43,779 nt of DNA from Flavobacteriales bacterium (GTDB taxonomy: Bacteria; Bacteroidota; Bacteroidia; Flavobacteriales_D; Crocinitomicaceae), in the NCBI GenBank assembly GCA_018883325.1, contig VEQH01000033.1:1-43779 (forward strand), written 5' to 3'. The notes under the pieces are model-generated. The model did no database searches, was not told the origin of the DNA, and saw only the letters and a list, made by a program, of their open reading frames with translations. The position numbers and the translations under genes were made by a program. Positions 16,884-24,712 of the stretch are shown piece by piece; position 1 is the first letter of the stretch; every line of letters starts with the position of its first letter.

Positions 16884-16905
16884 TAAATCCCCAATATTTT
16901 ACATT
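16884..16905 (+). repeat. 22-bp direct repeat, copy 2
   Basis: Identical to 16665-16686, offset by 219 bp. It ends about 34 nt before the tRNA-Cys terminator hairpin. Confidence 0.85.
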
Positions 16906-16938
16906 GGTCCAAACGAACTTTGCAAAGCGAAGAAACAA

Positions 16939-16975
16939 AAAAGCCAATTAATTGACGAACAATTAATTGGCTTTT
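16939..16975 (-). terminator. Rho-independent terminator of tRNA-Cys
   Basis: Perfect 16-bp arms AAAAGCCAATTAATTG (16939-16954) and CAATTAATTGGCTTTT (16960-16975) flank a 5-nt loop. On the minus strand the stem is followed by a T-rich run, and it starts 8 nt after the tRNA 3' end. It would also stop transcripts reading through from the large T9SS gene. Confidence 0.9.
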
Positions 16976-16982
16976 AGTTTTG

Positions 16983-17053
16983 AGGTCTCGTCCGGATTCG
17001 AACCGGAGTAGACGGTTTTGCAGACCGGTGCCTAGCCGCTCGGCCACGAGACC
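16983..17053 (-). tRNA. tRNA-Cys(GCA)
   Basis: A 71-nt cloverleaf on the minus strand. The acceptor GGTCTCG/CGAGACC has seven pairs, the D-arm is GCC/GGC, the anticodon loop CTGCAAA gives GCA, and the T-arm is TCCGG-TTCGAAT-CCGGA. The discriminator base is U, as required for Cys identity. The 3' CCA is not encoded. It begins only 23 nt after the stop codon of the 1111-residue T9SS protein gene. A one-mismatch -7 box (TATATTCG, 17063-17070) lies in that gap, so it may have its own promoter. Confidence 0.97.
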
Positions 17054-17076
17054 TTAGTGACCGCGAATATAGTGAA

Positions 17077-20000
17077 TTATTCTAATATCAGCTTTTCGAT
17101 ACTAGAAGATTTTTCAGTCGTAATCAAAATGACATATTGTCCTTTTGCGAAATCACTACAGTCAAGACTACTTGTTCCTGCCGTAAGCACTTGTTTATCA
17201 ATTAATTTTCTACCATCTAAAGTTAAAATTGAAACCTCAAGTTGATCGCTTGTTTTGATGATAAAAATTCCGTTCGAAGGGTTCGGATAGATAGAATAAT
17301 TAAGCGTTTGTTCTTCTAAACTGTTGCAATTTTCAACAACAATAGATTGCGTTGCTGAACCTGTACAACCATTTTGAGTGACAGAATAAACGATGGAATG
17401 TGTTCCAATTCCTGCAACAGAAGCTGAGAATAAATTCGGTGCACTAATTCCGTTTCCAGAGAAAGTTCCTCCTGATGGTGTTACTTCTGTAATTGCAAAT
17501 TGTGCTGTTGTGTCACAAATTGGAGCAATTGCATCAAATGTAACAACTGGCACTGCATTGACGATGATTGTATTTTGCGCAGTTCCAGCACATCCATTTT
17601 CAGTAACCGTGTATGTTATAACATGTGATCCATCTCCAGCAACAGAAGGATTGAAACTATTTGTACCTGTAATTCCAGAACCTGTAAATGTTCCGCCTGT
17701 TGGTGTAACTTCTTGCGTCAATGAAATTGGTGCTGCATTTTCACAAATTGGTGCAACCGCATCAAAAGTAACTGATGGAACAGCATTAACTGTAATTGTT
17801 CCTACTGCATTTCCTGTACATCCGTTTGGTGAAACGTAATTATAAACAGCATTATTTACACCTATTAAACTAGTTGAAGGTGTGAATTGATTCCCACTAA
17901 TTCCAGCACCGATATATGTACCACCCGCGGGCAATCCGCTGTTTAAATTAAGTTGCGACGCGTTAGCACAAATTGGATTGTAGCTACCAAAAGTCACAAT
18001 AGGATTTGCCTCTACATTAATTGTTTGCGATGCTGAATTCACACAATTGTTTCCATCAATATATTGGTATGTAACTGTGTTTGCTCCAACAGCGATTGAA
18101 GGATTAAAACTCGTTGTGTTTTCAACTCCTGTTCCCGCGAAAGTTCCTCCTGCTGGAGTTGCATTTAAAGTAAATGTACTTGCGCTTTCACAAACAGTTG
18201 CAATTGCTGGAAAATCAACTAATGTTCCATTGATTGTTACTCCAAAAGTTGCACTTGCCTCTGGACAAGCTCCTGATGCAGCTATCGTATTTGTAATTTG
18301 ATACGAACCAATAGTTGACAGACTTGGATTAATTTCTCCTGTTTGAGGATTTAAACTTAAACCATTTGTAGAACTAAAAACACCTATTCCACCTCCATTT
18401 AATAATGTAACCTGTTGATTAGCATCATTTAAACAAAATGCAGTATTCGCGTAACTAAAGTCAGCAACCAACGCATTTGAAATGGATAATTGTTGAGTAG
18501 AAGTATTTGGACAAGTTCCATTCGTTACAAAAGTAATGGTGTAAGTTCCAGCTTGTGAATTTTGAACGTCGATTTCACCTGTTGCTGTGTTTGCAAAAAC
18601 CAACGAAGAATTATTGGCACTAAATGTTCCTGTTGAACTTACTGTTGGTGTAGTATTTGAACTTCCAACACAAACTGTTCCTGATGCAAAACTAAATGCA
18701 GCGTTGTCTAATGGTATTGTGCTTAAACTAACACCTTGTGTTAAAGGTGCAACACATCCATTAGTGTTGGTATAAAGTAACGTGTAAGTTCCAGCTTGTG
18801 TTGCTGTTAACGTTGAAGTGATTTGGGTTGGCAATAAATTTCCATCTTTAAACCACTGAAATCCTCCTGTTGTTTCAGATGACGTGATTGTTGTGTTTGA
18901 GTTTACACAAAAACTAGTTGGACCTTGTGCAGCAATTGTAGTTGCAGTACTTGGTAAGTTTAGGGTAACAATGTAGTCGTTGTTTGTATTGCACCCATAA
19001 CCTGAAAAAACAGATGGAAGAATAACCGCAGCATAATTTCCTGTTGTTGTGAAATCAAAATTAATAGAACCATCTTGACACGCATTGAAAGAAGCAGATG
19101 CAAGAATAGTTGGTGTTGCACAATTTGTTATGTCAACTAATAACAAAGAATAGGGGAATTCAGCTGAAGCAGACCAAGAAACATTTCCAGGTACTCCTAA
19201 TTGAAATCTGTACCAATCCGTATCTCTGTTGCTATTTTCTGCCCAAGCACTACCATAAATCGTTTGACCACAACTAATGTTATAGTAAACAGGATTTGTT
19301 GCGTTACATCCTCCATTGTTATCCGTTCCACACGTTTCATTTTCTAATAATGAATTTGCAGGTTGACTTAAGTTACATTGTGTAAATTGTTGAACACAAA
19401 TATCAAAGGTCATTGTGTTTGGAATATCATCCAGGTAATCGTGTACTCGAATATAATAAGTTTGTCCAATTGTTAGATTATTTACGACTGAAGACTCCAC
19501 GTCTCCTTCAAAAGAAGCATCAGTACAATTTAAGGAAGTTAAATTTGCACATGAATTTCCAGAAAAAACTTCAAAAACACCATCAAATTCTGGAGATCCA
19601 TCAACACTTATTGATGCCCCTGCCGAAGTTGCGGTAAATTTATACCAAACATCATTGTTGGCCGTTCCTGCACAAGCCACTTGAGATTCAGTTGCATAAG
19701 CTACAGTGCCAGCAGTATTCACACAGTTTGCACCTTGAACTAAATTTATTGCGCCGATACAATCATCATTTGCTGGTGCAGAAGCTACAGAAGTGTAGGT
19801 ATAACTGTCAATTCCAATGTAATCAGAATTTGCTCCATTTGGACCTGCATTTGTAACAAAATATCTAAATGCAACCCTTCCATTTGTTGGACCTGATAAA
19901 CCAGAAATTGTAGCTGAATAAAGTGTCCATGTGCTTGGATAACCTGATGTTGTTAAATTTGGATTTACGGTTAATAGTAAGTTTGTGTAAGTTCCAACAG

Positions 20001-20412
20001 ATGTTTCGGTTGTTCCTACGTTTATCCCATTTCCTGCTGTACTTAAGCGTAACTCTAAACGGTCTGGATAAACGGGTGTTGCACCACTTACGCGTGTGTA
20101 AAAAGTAATTACATCGCCATTATTGTAAGTTTGAGTTGGAGTAAAAAGCCAGTTACTAATGGTTGTTCCCGTTGCACTTGTTGTACTTTGGTAGTTACAA
20201 GAAATATACGAACCAGCAGTTCCAGCTTGAGCGGTAAATGAAGCGGTGTTACCACCACCCCAGCCAGCATTTGGATTTGCTTGAACACTATTATTTCTTA
20301 CAAACCAATCCGTTAATAAACTTAAATCTTCAAATCCTTCTGCATAAGATTGACCAAAAAGCGAAGTTGATAAACACACAACACTTAATAAAGTGATTAT
20401 TCTATTTTTCAT
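17077..20412 (-). CDS. Large multidomain surface protein with a T9SS type A sorting domain
   Basis: A 1111-residue protein with a signal peptide (about 1-20, ending SLFGQ). Residues 22-210 resemble a choice-of-anchor/MAM-like jelly roll (GFEDLSLLTDWFVRNN ... DYIGIDSYTY). Residues 215-345 and about 345-495 look like two bacterial pre-peptidase C-terminal domains (DNDVWYKF-type and DTDWYRF-type cores). Residues 500-1035 form a chain of Ig/PKD-like repeats of about 75-85 residues with C-x-N-G-C and GGTF-GxGI motifs. The last ~75 residues (SIYPNPSNG ... EKLILE) are a T9SS type A signal, so it is secreted and probably surface-anchored. A likely adhesin or matrix protein. Its start overlaps the upstream small gene by 11 nt. 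Confidence 0.88.
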   Translation of the reverse strand: MKNRIITLLSVVCLSTSLFGQSYAEGFEDLSLLTDWFVRNNSVQANPNAGWGGGNTASFTAQAGTAGSYISCNYQSTTSATGTTISNWLFTPTQTYNNGDVITFYTRVSGATPVYPDRLELRLSTAGNGINVGTTETSVGTYTNLLLTVNPNLTTSGYPSTWTLYSATISGLSGPTNGRVAFRYFVTNAGPNGANSDYIGIDSYTYTSVASAPANDDCIGAINLVQGANCVNTAGTVAYATESQVACAGTANNDVWYKFTATSAGASISVDGSPEFDGVFEVFSGNSCANLTSLNCTDASFEGDVESSVVNNLTIGQTYYIRVHDYLDDIPNTMTFDICVQQFTQCNLSQPANSLLENETCGTDNNGGCNATNPVYYNISCGQTIYGSAWAENSNRDTDWYRFQLGVPGNVSWSASAEFPYSLLLVDITNCATPTILASASFNACQDGSINFDFTTTGNYAAVILPSVFSGYGCNTNNDYIVTLNLPSTATTIAAQGPTSFCVNSNTTITSSETTGGFQWFKDGNLLPTQITSTLTATQAGTYTLLYTNTNGCVAPLTQGVSLSTIPLDNAAFSFASGTVCVGSSNTTPTVSSTGTFSANNSSLVFANTATGEIDVQNSQAGTYTITFVTNGTCPNTSTQQLSISNALVADFSYANTAFCLNDANQQVTLLNGGGIGVFSSTNGLSLNPQTGEINPSLSTIGSYQITNTIAASGACPEASATFGVTINGTLVDFPAIATVCESASTFTLNATPAGGTFAGTGVENTTSFNPSIAVGANTVTYQYIDGNNCVNSASQTINVEANPIVTFGSYNPICANASQLNLNSGLPAGGTYIGAGISGNQFTPSTSLIGVNNAVYNYVSPNGCTGNAVGTITVNAVPSVTFDAVAPICENAAPISLTQEVTPTGGTFTGSGITGTNSFNPSVAGDGSHVITYTVTENGCAGTAQNTIIVNAVPVVTFDAIAPICDTTAQFAITEVTPSGGTFSGNGISAPNLFSASVAGIGTHSIVYSVTQNGCTGSATQSIVVENCNSLEEQTLNYSIYPNPSNGIFIIKTSDQLEVSILTLDGRKLIDKQVLTAGTSSLDCSDFAKGQYVILITTEKSSSIEKLILE

Positions 20413-20641
20413 CTTCTTTCTTTTTTTCGATTTTCACTTCTTTAACAGTCGTTGATTTGACCTTGAAAGATTGATTTCGTGCAGTGTTTACCTTTTGAGT
20501 TTTAGCTGCTTCACTTAAAGGTTTTGCGCCCGATTCAGCATTTATTGCTTGTTTCTGCTTTTCGGGTTTTGCACCTAAAGTTTGACCAAACAAACTTGTT
20601 CCTAAAAACAAGAAAGTCCCTAAAAATAGCTGTTTCTTCAT
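20402..20641 (-). CDS. Small secreted lysine-rich protein, unknown
   Basis: A 79-residue protein. A clear signal peptide (1-20, MKKQLFLGTFLFLGTSLFGQ) is followed by a 59-residue, highly charged, Lys/Glu/Ala-rich mature part with two GAKP motifs and no cysteines or hydrophobic core, so it is likely disordered. Its stop codon overlaps the start of the 1111-residue surface protein by 11 nt (ATGAAAAATAG), which argues for translational coupling and a shared role. I recognise no family. The overlap and signal peptide make it a real gene rather than a chance frame. Confidence 0.7.
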   Translation of the reverse strand: MKKQLFLGTFLFLGTSLFGQTLGAKPEKQKQAINAESGAKPLSEAAKTQKVNTARNQSFKVKSTTVKEVKIEKKKEDEK

Positions 20642-20673
20642 GATTGATTGAGTTGATTTGTGATTGATTTATA

Positions 20674-20730
20674 ATAAAAAAGCCAAGCTTAAAATTAAAC
20701 CCTTTACAGTGTATAATTTCAAGCTTGGCC
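20674..20730 (-). terminator. Terminator of the FadL-esterase operon
   Basis: GCCAAGCTT (20682-20690) pairs with AAGCTTGGC (20721-20729). Pairing continues inward through seven more bases (one G-U), giving a stem of about 16 bp. On the minus strand the hairpin is followed by TTTTTTAT. It lies 20 nt after the T9SS esterase stop and separates that operon from the small lysine-rich gene. Confidence 0.85.
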
Positions 20731-20749
20731 AATAAGTTATTCAACTAAT

Positions 20750-22066
20750 TTATTTAATAACTAGTTTTTGAGTGCCTTTTAAGTTTGATTTTTCATCAGA
20801 AATAACTACGAAATAGTTACCGCTTGTTAATTTATCAAGGCTTAAAATTGTTCCTGATGAAATTGATTTGTTAGCAATAATCGTTCTTCCCATCAAGTCT
20901 ATGATTTGAATTGAATAATTTCCATCAGCGCTAAATTCAACTGTCAATTTATCTTTTGTTGGGTTTGGATAGATTGAAAAATCAACTGATTTAATTTCAT
21001 CAAAACCTACGATTTCACAAGCTTCATCAACAGGAGTTCCATCACAATAGTTAGTTGGGTACAAATATGCTGCTTCTAAAGGATTGTTTTCTGGTTGAAT
21101 AACTGCTTGTGTACATCCTAATTGACGCACTAAGAAATCTCTAATGAAATTTACTGTTGTGTCCATATAAGCTAAAGCTGCTGCTGAAGTTCCTGCGTAA
21201 GGTACGTGAGGTGCACCTGGAAATGTGTAGAATTGGTGATCTAAACCTACTGCACAAGCTCTTTTGTGAATCATTCTACTTCCGTCTAAGTACATTAAAG
21301 GTGTTCCTGGATTCACAACTCCTCTGTTATATTTAACTGTACCATCATTTGTTCCGTGAATTGAACATAATGGAATATCGCCTGCTTCTAACCAACTGTA
21401 ACGCGCTAAAGCACCACATCCGTTAATTACTCCTTGTACATCCATTGAATAACCTGGGTTTCCACTTGCTCCTTCTAAACCTCCAAGTGCAGCAATTGTG
21501 CTTGCATTCAAATAGTCTTGAATCTCACATTCTTTGTCTAAATAACCAACGTGTAAAGCTGTAATTGCACCGGCAGAACTTCCTCCGATGTAAATTTTTG
21601 TAGTGTCAATTTTATAAGTATCAGTAGTTTGTTTGTCTTTGTAGAAGAAACGAATCGCTGCTCTTAAATCTTGTGTTGCTCTTACAACCGCTTTAACTGC
21701 GTTTGCTGAATCGAAAGGGAAGAACCCTAAACGGTAATCGATAGAAGCACAAGCATATCCTTTTTTTGCAAAACGCTCTGACCAAGTTTTAACATCAATG
21801 TCTGTTTTAGAACCACCGATAAAACTTCCACCGTGTACCCAAATAATCAAAGGACGAGCAGTTTCTACATCTCCTGTTGGTTCATAAAAATCCATTTTCA
21901 AGACAGTAGCTGAATTGTTCCAAGAATTGTTTTGTCCGTAAGTGATGTCGCTCGTTACTGTAAAGTTTGGAAAAACATCCTCCGCATAGCGTCCCGTTTC
22001 ACAAGGGGTTTGAGCGAAAAAATTTGCAAAAGAAAAAATTGCAAGAAGTAAAGTAAAATTTCTCAT
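20750..22066 (-). CDS. Secreted carboxylesterase-like alpha/beta hydrolase with T9SS type A domain
   Basis: A 438-residue protein with a signal peptide (1-19, ending NFFAQ). The catalytic domain (about 40-325) has the oxyanion motif HGGSF (78-82), nucleophile elbow GSSAG with Ser164, Asp241 in HGTNDG and His287 in GAPHVPY, an intact triad of the carboxylesterase/BD-FAE type. The C-terminal ~75 residues (FSIYPNPTKDK ... QKLVIK) form a T9SS type A sorting domain, so it acts at the cell surface or outside. It is last in the operon after FadL and a GDSL-like lipoprotein, 19 nt downstream. It is a paralog of the protein at 34516-36111, sharing the motif SWLEAGD. Confidence 0.88.
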   Translation of the reverse strand: MRNFTLLLAIFSFANFFAQTPCETGRYAEDVFPNFTVTSDITYGQNNSWNNSATVLKMDFYEPTGDVETARPLIIWVHGGSFIGGSKTDIDVKTWSERFAKKGYACASIDYRLGFFPFDSANAVKAVVRATQDLRAAIRFFYKDKQTTDTYKIDTTKIYIGGSSAGAITALHVGYLDKECEIQDYLNASTIAALGGLEGASGNPGYSMDVQGVINGCGALARYSWLEAGDIPLCSIHGTNDGTVKYNRGVVNPGTPLMYLDGSRMIHKRACAVGLDHQFYTFPGAPHVPYAGTSAAALAYMDTTVNFIRDFLVRQLGCTQAVIQPENNPLEAAYLYPTNYCDGTPVDEACEIVGFDEIKSVDFSIYPNPTKDKLTVEFSADGNYSIQIIDLMGRTIIANKSISSGTILSLDKLTSGNYFVVISDEKSNLKGTQKLVIK

Positions 22067-22085
22067 GTTTTTAAGTTATTAATTA

Positions 22086-23396
22086 TTAAGGAAAAAGGGT
22101 TGCGTCGTAATTTCCTGCATTCACTTGATGCAAGGTAGATTTATATTTTTTATTGATTGCTTTGATAAATTCATTTGCTAGAAGCGCATTTCCTTTTGCA
22201 TTGAAATGAATTCCATCTAAAGAATAAGCTCCGCCCGAAACGAATTTTGCACTCATTGAAATGCCGTTGTAAACAAATCCGTCTTTCAAATTTTCAGCGA
22301 ATTTATCTGTTTCAACCACTGCTAAATTATATTGAACCGCAATGTTTTTAATAATTGTATTGTAGGCCGCAATTTGACTTCTTAAAGTTGAAATTTCTTC
22401 TAAGGTCAATACAAATTCATTTCTCAAAGGAAATAAAACGCCCATTTGGTTGCATTTAACTGAATCTAAAGGAACACTCAACAAAAGCAATTCACCGTCT
22501 AGAAGTTGACGAACTCCAAAATCATTTGCCGCTGGGTCTAAAATCATAAAAGGGTTACTTCCAAGTTGAAAGTAGAAATTTAATGGATTATAAATGTTGT
22601 TTAATGTCGTAACGTTTGATTCATCTAAATTTAATCCATTCCAAGGAATTGTAGTGAAATAAGGCATTTTTGTTACATCAGGAATCGTTGCAACAACACC
22701 TTTAGCTCCATTTGCTGTCATCACACTCACTAAGTTTGAATAGGCTGCTTCAAAGTTTGTTGTAGATGGAAGATTGTTATTTACACCGCCACTTTTTGCG
22801 TAATCCATTACATCTTCAATTCCTAAAAAGACACTGAAAAAAGTTGGGTTAACAGCAATTACATTATCCAAAACACTTGCTGTTGTGCTTGAAGTCATTC
22901 TCTTAAAGAAAGGATTTGAATTGGCATAAGCAGTATTTGAAACATCCATCAACTTCAAACCTGGGATTCCAAAATTTCCAAATTTGTTACTTACTGAATA
23001 AAGGTTGTCGTTTAAAACTGCTAAATCTCCACCAGTTGCAATTCGAACAGGAGATAAAGAAGTGACATTTTTACAATCTGTTTTATATCCCAATTTAAAA
23101 GGTGCCAAGCCTGCCATGCTCACTCCCATCGAACTTTGACTAACATAAGGTTGATTGAAAGCGCCGCCACCAATCGTTTTGAATTGTTCTGCAAGAATAT
23201 TGGAAACCGAATTTGTTTGTCCTTCAAACGTTAGAGCATCATCCATGTAACCTGCTGCGTGACCACCACCAAGCATCACAAATCGCGTTGGGTTCATTTC
23301 TCCTTGTGCTGGAGTTGTTGCTTCGTATTTTGGTTTACAAGCTGTTAAAACAAGTAGTAAACTAAAAGTAAAAATTGAAAAAATATTTTTTGTCAT
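22086..23396 (-). CDS. SGNH/GDSL-like lipoprotein with degenerate active site
   Basis: A 436-residue lipoprotein (lipobox LTAC, Cys20). The fold follows the Bacteroidota GDSL-lipoprotein type. Block I, usually LGNSLTAG, reads LGGGHAAG (42-49), with Gly45 replacing the catalytic serine. Block III, usually GNND, reads GIED (192-195), losing the oxyanion Asn. Block V DGIH keeps Asp394 and His397. It is therefore probably non-catalytic, perhaps a ligand-binding partner of FadL. An in-frame ATG at 23405 overlaps the FadL stop; the ATG at 23396, 2 nt after that stop, gives the more typical lipoprotein N-terminus. Either start implies translational coupling. Confidence 0.8.
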   Translation of the reverse strand: MTKNIFSIFTFSLLLVLTACKPKYEATTPAQGEMNPTRFVMLGGGHAAGYMDDALTFEGQTNSVSNILAEQFKTIGGGAFNQPYVSQSSMGVSMAGLAPFKLGYKTDCKNVTSLSPVRIATGGDLAVLNDNLYSVSNKFGNFGIPGLKLMDVSNTAYANSNPFFKRMTSSTTASVLDNVIAVNPTFFSVFLGIEDVMDYAKSGGVNNNLPSTTNFEAAYSNLVSVMTANGAKGVVATIPDVTKMPYFTTIPWNGLNLDESNVTTLNNIYNPLNFYFQLGSNPFMILDPAANDFGVRQLLDGELLLLSVPLDSVKCNQMGVLFPLRNEFVLTLEEISTLRSQIAAYNTIIKNIAVQYNLAVVETDKFAENLKDGFVYNGISMSAKFVSGGAYSLDGIHFNAKGNALLANEFIKAINKKYKSTLHQVNAGNYDATLFP

Positions 23397-23398
23397 GA

Positions 23399-24631
23399 CT
23401 ACCATTTATAAATAAATCCTATTCCAGCTGCAACAGCTTTAGTAGTAAAAGTTCCACTTAAATTTGTTTCATTGTTGACATCTGCTCGCGTCAGTTTCGT
23501 GTAGTAAAAAGAAGCATCGATTGCAAAATGATCTCCGATTTCATAACCCAAACCTAAAGTTCCATAAGCGCGATTTGCATCAGGAGTTTCCGGTGTTACA
23601 TAACCAGCTTGAACAGGAGTTAATCCATAACCACCACCAGCACGAAGCTCTAAATTATCTATTACTTTATAAGAAGCTCCTGCTCTAAAAGCAACGATGT
23701 TTTTATAATTTCTTGCAGATTTTGTGTCCAATAAAGAAGCTGTGTTGTTTTCATAATCAAAAGCTAATGTGTCATAAGCTTTCCAAGAAACGTGATTGAT
23801 ATCTAAAACAAATGCCCATTTTTCATTCAATTTATAGGAAAGTCCAAGTGTTGCAACTTGAGGCAATGGCAAACCACCAACAAATTTCCCATCTGGAAAA
23901 TTAGCGTTTAAACCGTCTGGCACAGTAAAGGTTGCTTCCCCGTCGTTTAGATTCATTTGAACTTTTGAACGGAAATTTAAACCAATTCCAAGTTTTTCGG
24001 TTGCGTTTATTTGAACACCTAAATTGTATCCGAAACCACTTGCTTTTCCTGCTAATTCTGCTTTTGCAAAAGTTCCGTCTTCAAATTGAACAGGAATGTC
24101 TTTTTGTAAATTCACATTTCCAGTACTATAAACAAAACCAGCACCAACACCAATTTTATCAGAAATTCGGTAAGAAATCGTTGGTTGAATAAAAATTGCT
24201 TTCAATTCCAAACGCGTTAATGCAAAACGTCCGATCCAATTTTTTTCCCATTGAACAGTGCTTCCAAATGGTGTGTAAGCTGCTATTCCGAGTTTCAATT
24301 TACCGTCTTCTTTCAATTGAAAAAGACCATAAGCTGAAAAAGGAGTACCAACAGGATTTTCAGTTCGATAAACGCCATTTGTTGCGGAATCAACATACAT
24401 CACATTCGCAAAAATGGGTGTTGTAGCCACGTTTACAGAATTTTCTTTCACAAAAGTACTCGCTCCAGGATTGAAAAATAAACTTGCTCCGTCTGTTTGT
24501 AGGGCTGTCCCCGCACAACCCATTCCTTGTTGTTTTTGACCTTGAAAATTCACTTGAAAACCTTGTGAAAAGGAAATTTTGGGGATTAAAAATAAACCTA
24601 AGAATAGGTAAAAACTGTAAATTTGTTTCAT
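23399..24631 (-). CDS. OmpP1/FadL-family outer membrane transporter
   Basis: A 410-residue beta-barrel with a signal peptide (1-23, ending KISFSQ). The N-terminal segment GFQVNFQGQKQQGMGCAG is the plug/hatch region of FadL homologues, followed by ASLFFNPGA and many amphipathic strands, ending in a terminal aromatic-rich strand (GIGFIYKW). It lets long-chain fatty acids or other hydrophobic compounds cross the outer membrane. The frame opens at a TTG (24655) that lies inside a -7 box, so a downstream start is needed; ATG 24631 gives the best signal peptide (24640 is possible). It heads an operon with a GDSL-like lipoprotein and a T9SS esterase. Confidence 0.9.
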   Translation of the reverse strand: MKQIYSFYLFLGLFLIPKISFSQGFQVNFQGQKQQGMGCAGTALQTDGASLFFNPGASTFVKENSVNVATTPIFANVMYVDSATNGVYRTENPVGTPFSAYGLFQLKEDGKLKLGIAAYTPFGSTVQWEKNWIGRFALTRLELKAIFIQPTISYRISDKIGVGAGFVYSTGNVNLQKDIPVQFEDGTFAKAELAGKASGFGYNLGVQINATEKLGIGLNFRSKVQMNLNDGEATFTVPDGLNANFPDGKFVGGLPLPQVATLGLSYKLNEKWAFVLDINHVSWKAYDTLAFDYENNTASLLDTKSARNYKNIVAFRAGASYKVIDNLELRAGGGYGLTPVQAGYVTPETPDANRAYGTLGLGYEIGDHFAIDASFYYTKLTRADVNNETNLSGTFTTKAVAAGIGFIYKW

Positions 24632-24652
24632 TGGGTGCATGATGAAGTATTT

Positions 24653-24660
24653 CAAATGTA
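24653..24660 (-). promoter_or_regulatory. Candidate -7 box of the FadL operon
   Basis: TACATTTG on the minus strand fits TAnnTTTG. It lies 13-22 nt before the two plausible FadL ATGs. No clear -33 element is seen at 19-21 nt spacing. Confidence 0.4.
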
Positions 24661-24712
24661 AGCATATTCATTAATAAATGTTAACTCAAAATAAAAATTT
24701 AACTAAAATCAA

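Larger units (their letters stand above)
16483..16938. other. Gene-free region with direct repeats and a long hairpin
   Basis: No gene is recognised. Two degenerate direct repeats of about 60 bp begin at TGTCG (near 16627 and 16847) and share a perfect 22-bp end at 16665-16686 and 16884-16905. Between them is a long imperfect hairpin (16703-16763). The region therefore has the layout repeat - hairpin - repeat, suggestive of a small non-autonomous element or duplicated intergenic repeat. Confidence 0.6.

Noticed and set aside
16665..16905. CRISPR array
   Set aside because: Only two repeat copies with a 197-bp interval, no regular spacers and no cas genes.
17393..17839. Long open frames on the plus strand across the 1111-residue surface protein (also 18047-18301, 18587-18775)
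   Set aside because: They are antisense to a protein with signal peptide, repeats and sorting domain; their Val/Pro/Ala-rich translations mirror the repeats of the real gene.
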